Origin: an uncultured Gammaproteobacteria bacterium
GTDB taxonomy: Bacteria; Pseudomonadota; Gammaproteobacteria; PS1; Pseudothioglobaceae
Assembly: GCA_929200175.1 (NCBI GenBank)
Contig: CAKMYR010000002.1
Span: forward strand, 22,265 to 37,487
Direction of reading: 5' to 3'
DNA: 15,223 nucleotides
Made by a program: the position numbers and the translations under genes. Below, one piece after another: positions 14,215-15,223 of this stretch (position 1 is its first letter; each line of letters begins with the position of its first letter). Under the pieces are notes generated by a model that was not told where the DNA came from, did no database searches, and saw only the letters and a program-made list of their open reading frames with translations.

Positions 14215-14997
14215 TTATAGTAAATTTCTTCTAATAAGTTCTTGTATGTAAAGATTTTGATTTAATTTAGCTAAAGATTGGTCATAATCTAGTACTTCTT
14301 CGTCACGAAAGTAGTTATTGTTAACATCATAAGAATTGTAAGATATTATTATACCTTCTTTAGCTATTTTTTCGTTAAATTTAATTATATGTAACAAATG
14401 ATTATCAGTCAAGTCTTTTAATCTAATATTGTTTCCTTCTTTTGTTCTATGAAAGTATTCAATTTCTTTCTTTTTAGTTAATATTGCTAATAAGCGTTCA
14501 AATTTTGATCTTATATGTTTAAATTCGCTTCCATTATTAACTATATGACCGCTTAAGTCATAAGATTCAAAAGCTAAATGAGTATCAAAGATTTTACTAC
14601 CAAATCTATTACCCCATGTAGCTGGATTTTTATCTAACCATTTTAGAAAATGTTCTTCTAATTTATATCCTAATATATCAAGTATTATTTTTATACTGTC
14701 ATTGCGGTAATCATTGAGTAAATATTTTTTACCGTTACTGTCATAATCTTTATTTTGTTTAACTAAATAATATGTTAGTATACAATTAGGAAAACAATTG
14801 CTTTTATTATATTCAGGATTATTATTTAAAATTTGTGCTTCTTTTATAGTAAATACATTTTCTTTAGAAGTCAATGCATTTATTTCTATTTCTTTTAAAT
14901 AATATATTATTTGTTTTAAACCTTTTATAGAAGGTTGCGAAGCCTTTTTCATAGGTATATTATTCTTTGTTAATTTTATTAAGTTTATTTCATTCAT
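14215..14997 (-). CDS. Hypothetical 260-aa two-domain protein, paralogue of 12307-12804
   Basis: Residues 20-175 match the 165-aa protein at 12307-12804: QPSIKGLKQI, LKEIE, ILGYKLEEHFLKWLDKNPATWGN (partial match) and AFESYDL. The family's CxTVxCxAGW motif has decayed here to CFPNCILTYY (68-77), which keeps two cysteines but loses Gly-Trp and their spacing. Residues about 184-260 are an added domain, with LKDLTDNHLLHIIKFNEKIA and a final LYIQELIRRNLL. This resembles small phage proteins with the pattern TDxHLxNxIxxLE and a terminal EAxxRGL, of unknown function. The start uses a GGGG-type site (aaaatggggacc). It is likely a duplication followed by fusion and divergence; no function can be given. 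Confidence 0.7.
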   Translation of the reverse strand: MNEINLIKLTKNNIPMKKASQPSIKGLKQIIYYLKEIEINALTSKENVFTIKEAQILNNNPEYNKSNCFPNCILTYYLVKQNKDYDSNGKKYLLNDYRNDSIKIILDILGYKLEEHFLKWLDKNPATWGNRFGSKIFDTHLAFESYDLSGHIVNNGSEFKHIRSKFERLLAILTKKKEIEYFHRTKEGNNIRLKDLTDNHLLHIIKFNEKIAKEGIIISYNSYDVNNNYFRDEEVLDYDQSLAKLNQNLYIQELIRRNLL

Positions 14998-15009
14998 TTG
15001 GTCCCCATT

Positions 15010-15189
15010 TTAGTTAACATTTTTAATCATTCTACAATTTTTTGCTGAGCCATTTTTAAAAAACCATCTGTCGCCAGAATAATCAACTACATATTCTTTG
15101 TTTATGTAGTGATCTCTTTGGGACATATCAATGGCACAATATAAATTGTATTCGCCGGACTTTACTTTGTATAATTATATTCTGTCCAT
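15010..15189 (-). pseudogene. Broken or partial ORF with in-frame TAA near its start
   Basis: At the right edge a frame open for 55 codons reads LYKVKSGEYNLYCAIDM, then SQRDHYINKEYVVDYSG, DRWFFKNGS and a short basic tail. It looks like real protein. Directly before it, in the same frame, is ATGGACAGAATA followed by TAA (15175-15177), so the natural start MDRI is cut off by a stop. The only internal ATG (15126) would give 38 residues and lacks a ribosome site. It may be a nonsense-mutated gene, a sequencing error, or the end of a gene joined by a frameshift. No family recognised. The 34 bases up to the window edge show nothing certain. Confidence 0.4.
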
Positions 15190-15223
15190 TAGATTTATTA
15201 TAATAGTTATAACAACAATAATT

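Noticed and set aside
15175..15177. Stop-codon recoding (TAA read as an amino acid)
   Set aside because: TAA ends many of the intact genes here, for example at 1189 and 13052, so general recoding is not supported.

Overview
The window is a replication and nucleotide-metabolism region of an AT-rich tailed double-stranded DNA phage. Every supported gene lies on the minus strand, so transcription runs from the right end (base 15223) to the left end (base 1). Genes are tightly packed, with gaps of 0-30 bases or 1-26 base overlaps, and most have a strong AGGAG-type ribosome binding site. A standard genetic code fits. No structural, lysis, integrase, tRNA or CRISPR genes are visible. The host cannot be named from this sequence; the strong Shine-Dalgarno sites and low GC only suggest a low-GC bacterium.

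Reading in the direction of transcription, the right part (15223-11047) is accessory and fast-evolving. It holds a broken ORF at the edge, two paralogous hypothetical proteins (14215-14997 and 12307-12804), small unknown proteins, a protein with cysteine at every third residue (13052-13504), and a family of tiny membrane-peptide genes (12873-13049, 13501-13590 and a relic at 12801-12872). This stretch shows local duplication: a perfect 31-base repeat, a 92% identical 53-base repeat read in two different frames, and a re-used gene start. A MazG-like pyrophosphohydrolase (11917-12294) and two unknown proteins follow.

The centre (11043-4267) is the replisome: a primase-polymerase fused to an SF3 helicase, a Dda/RecD-like SF1B helicase, a candidate promoter with a 5' hairpin, a gp2.5-type single-stranded-DNA-binding protein, an HslV-like peptidase with an N-terminal serine, and a family A DNA polymerase with proofreading domain. 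The leaders of the HslV-like and polymerase genes contain small hairpins and share an 18-base start region.

The left part (4257-1) handles nucleotides and recombination: a ThyA-family enzyme, a second MazG-like pyrophosphohydrolase, a dCMP-deaminase-like protein fused to a DUF5664-type domain, a Cas4/AddB-like nuclease with four cysteines, a small helix-turn-helix protein and a truncated SF2 helicase. The ThyA homologue has Asp where thymidylate synthases have the dUMP-selecting Asn. This is the hallmark of dCMP (hydroxy)methylases, so the phage may make a modified cytosine, with the pyrophosphohydrolases trimming the normal nucleotide pool. That is the leading hypothesis for an undescribed system here; the HslV-like peptidase and the duplicated mini-gene cluster are the next most interesting.
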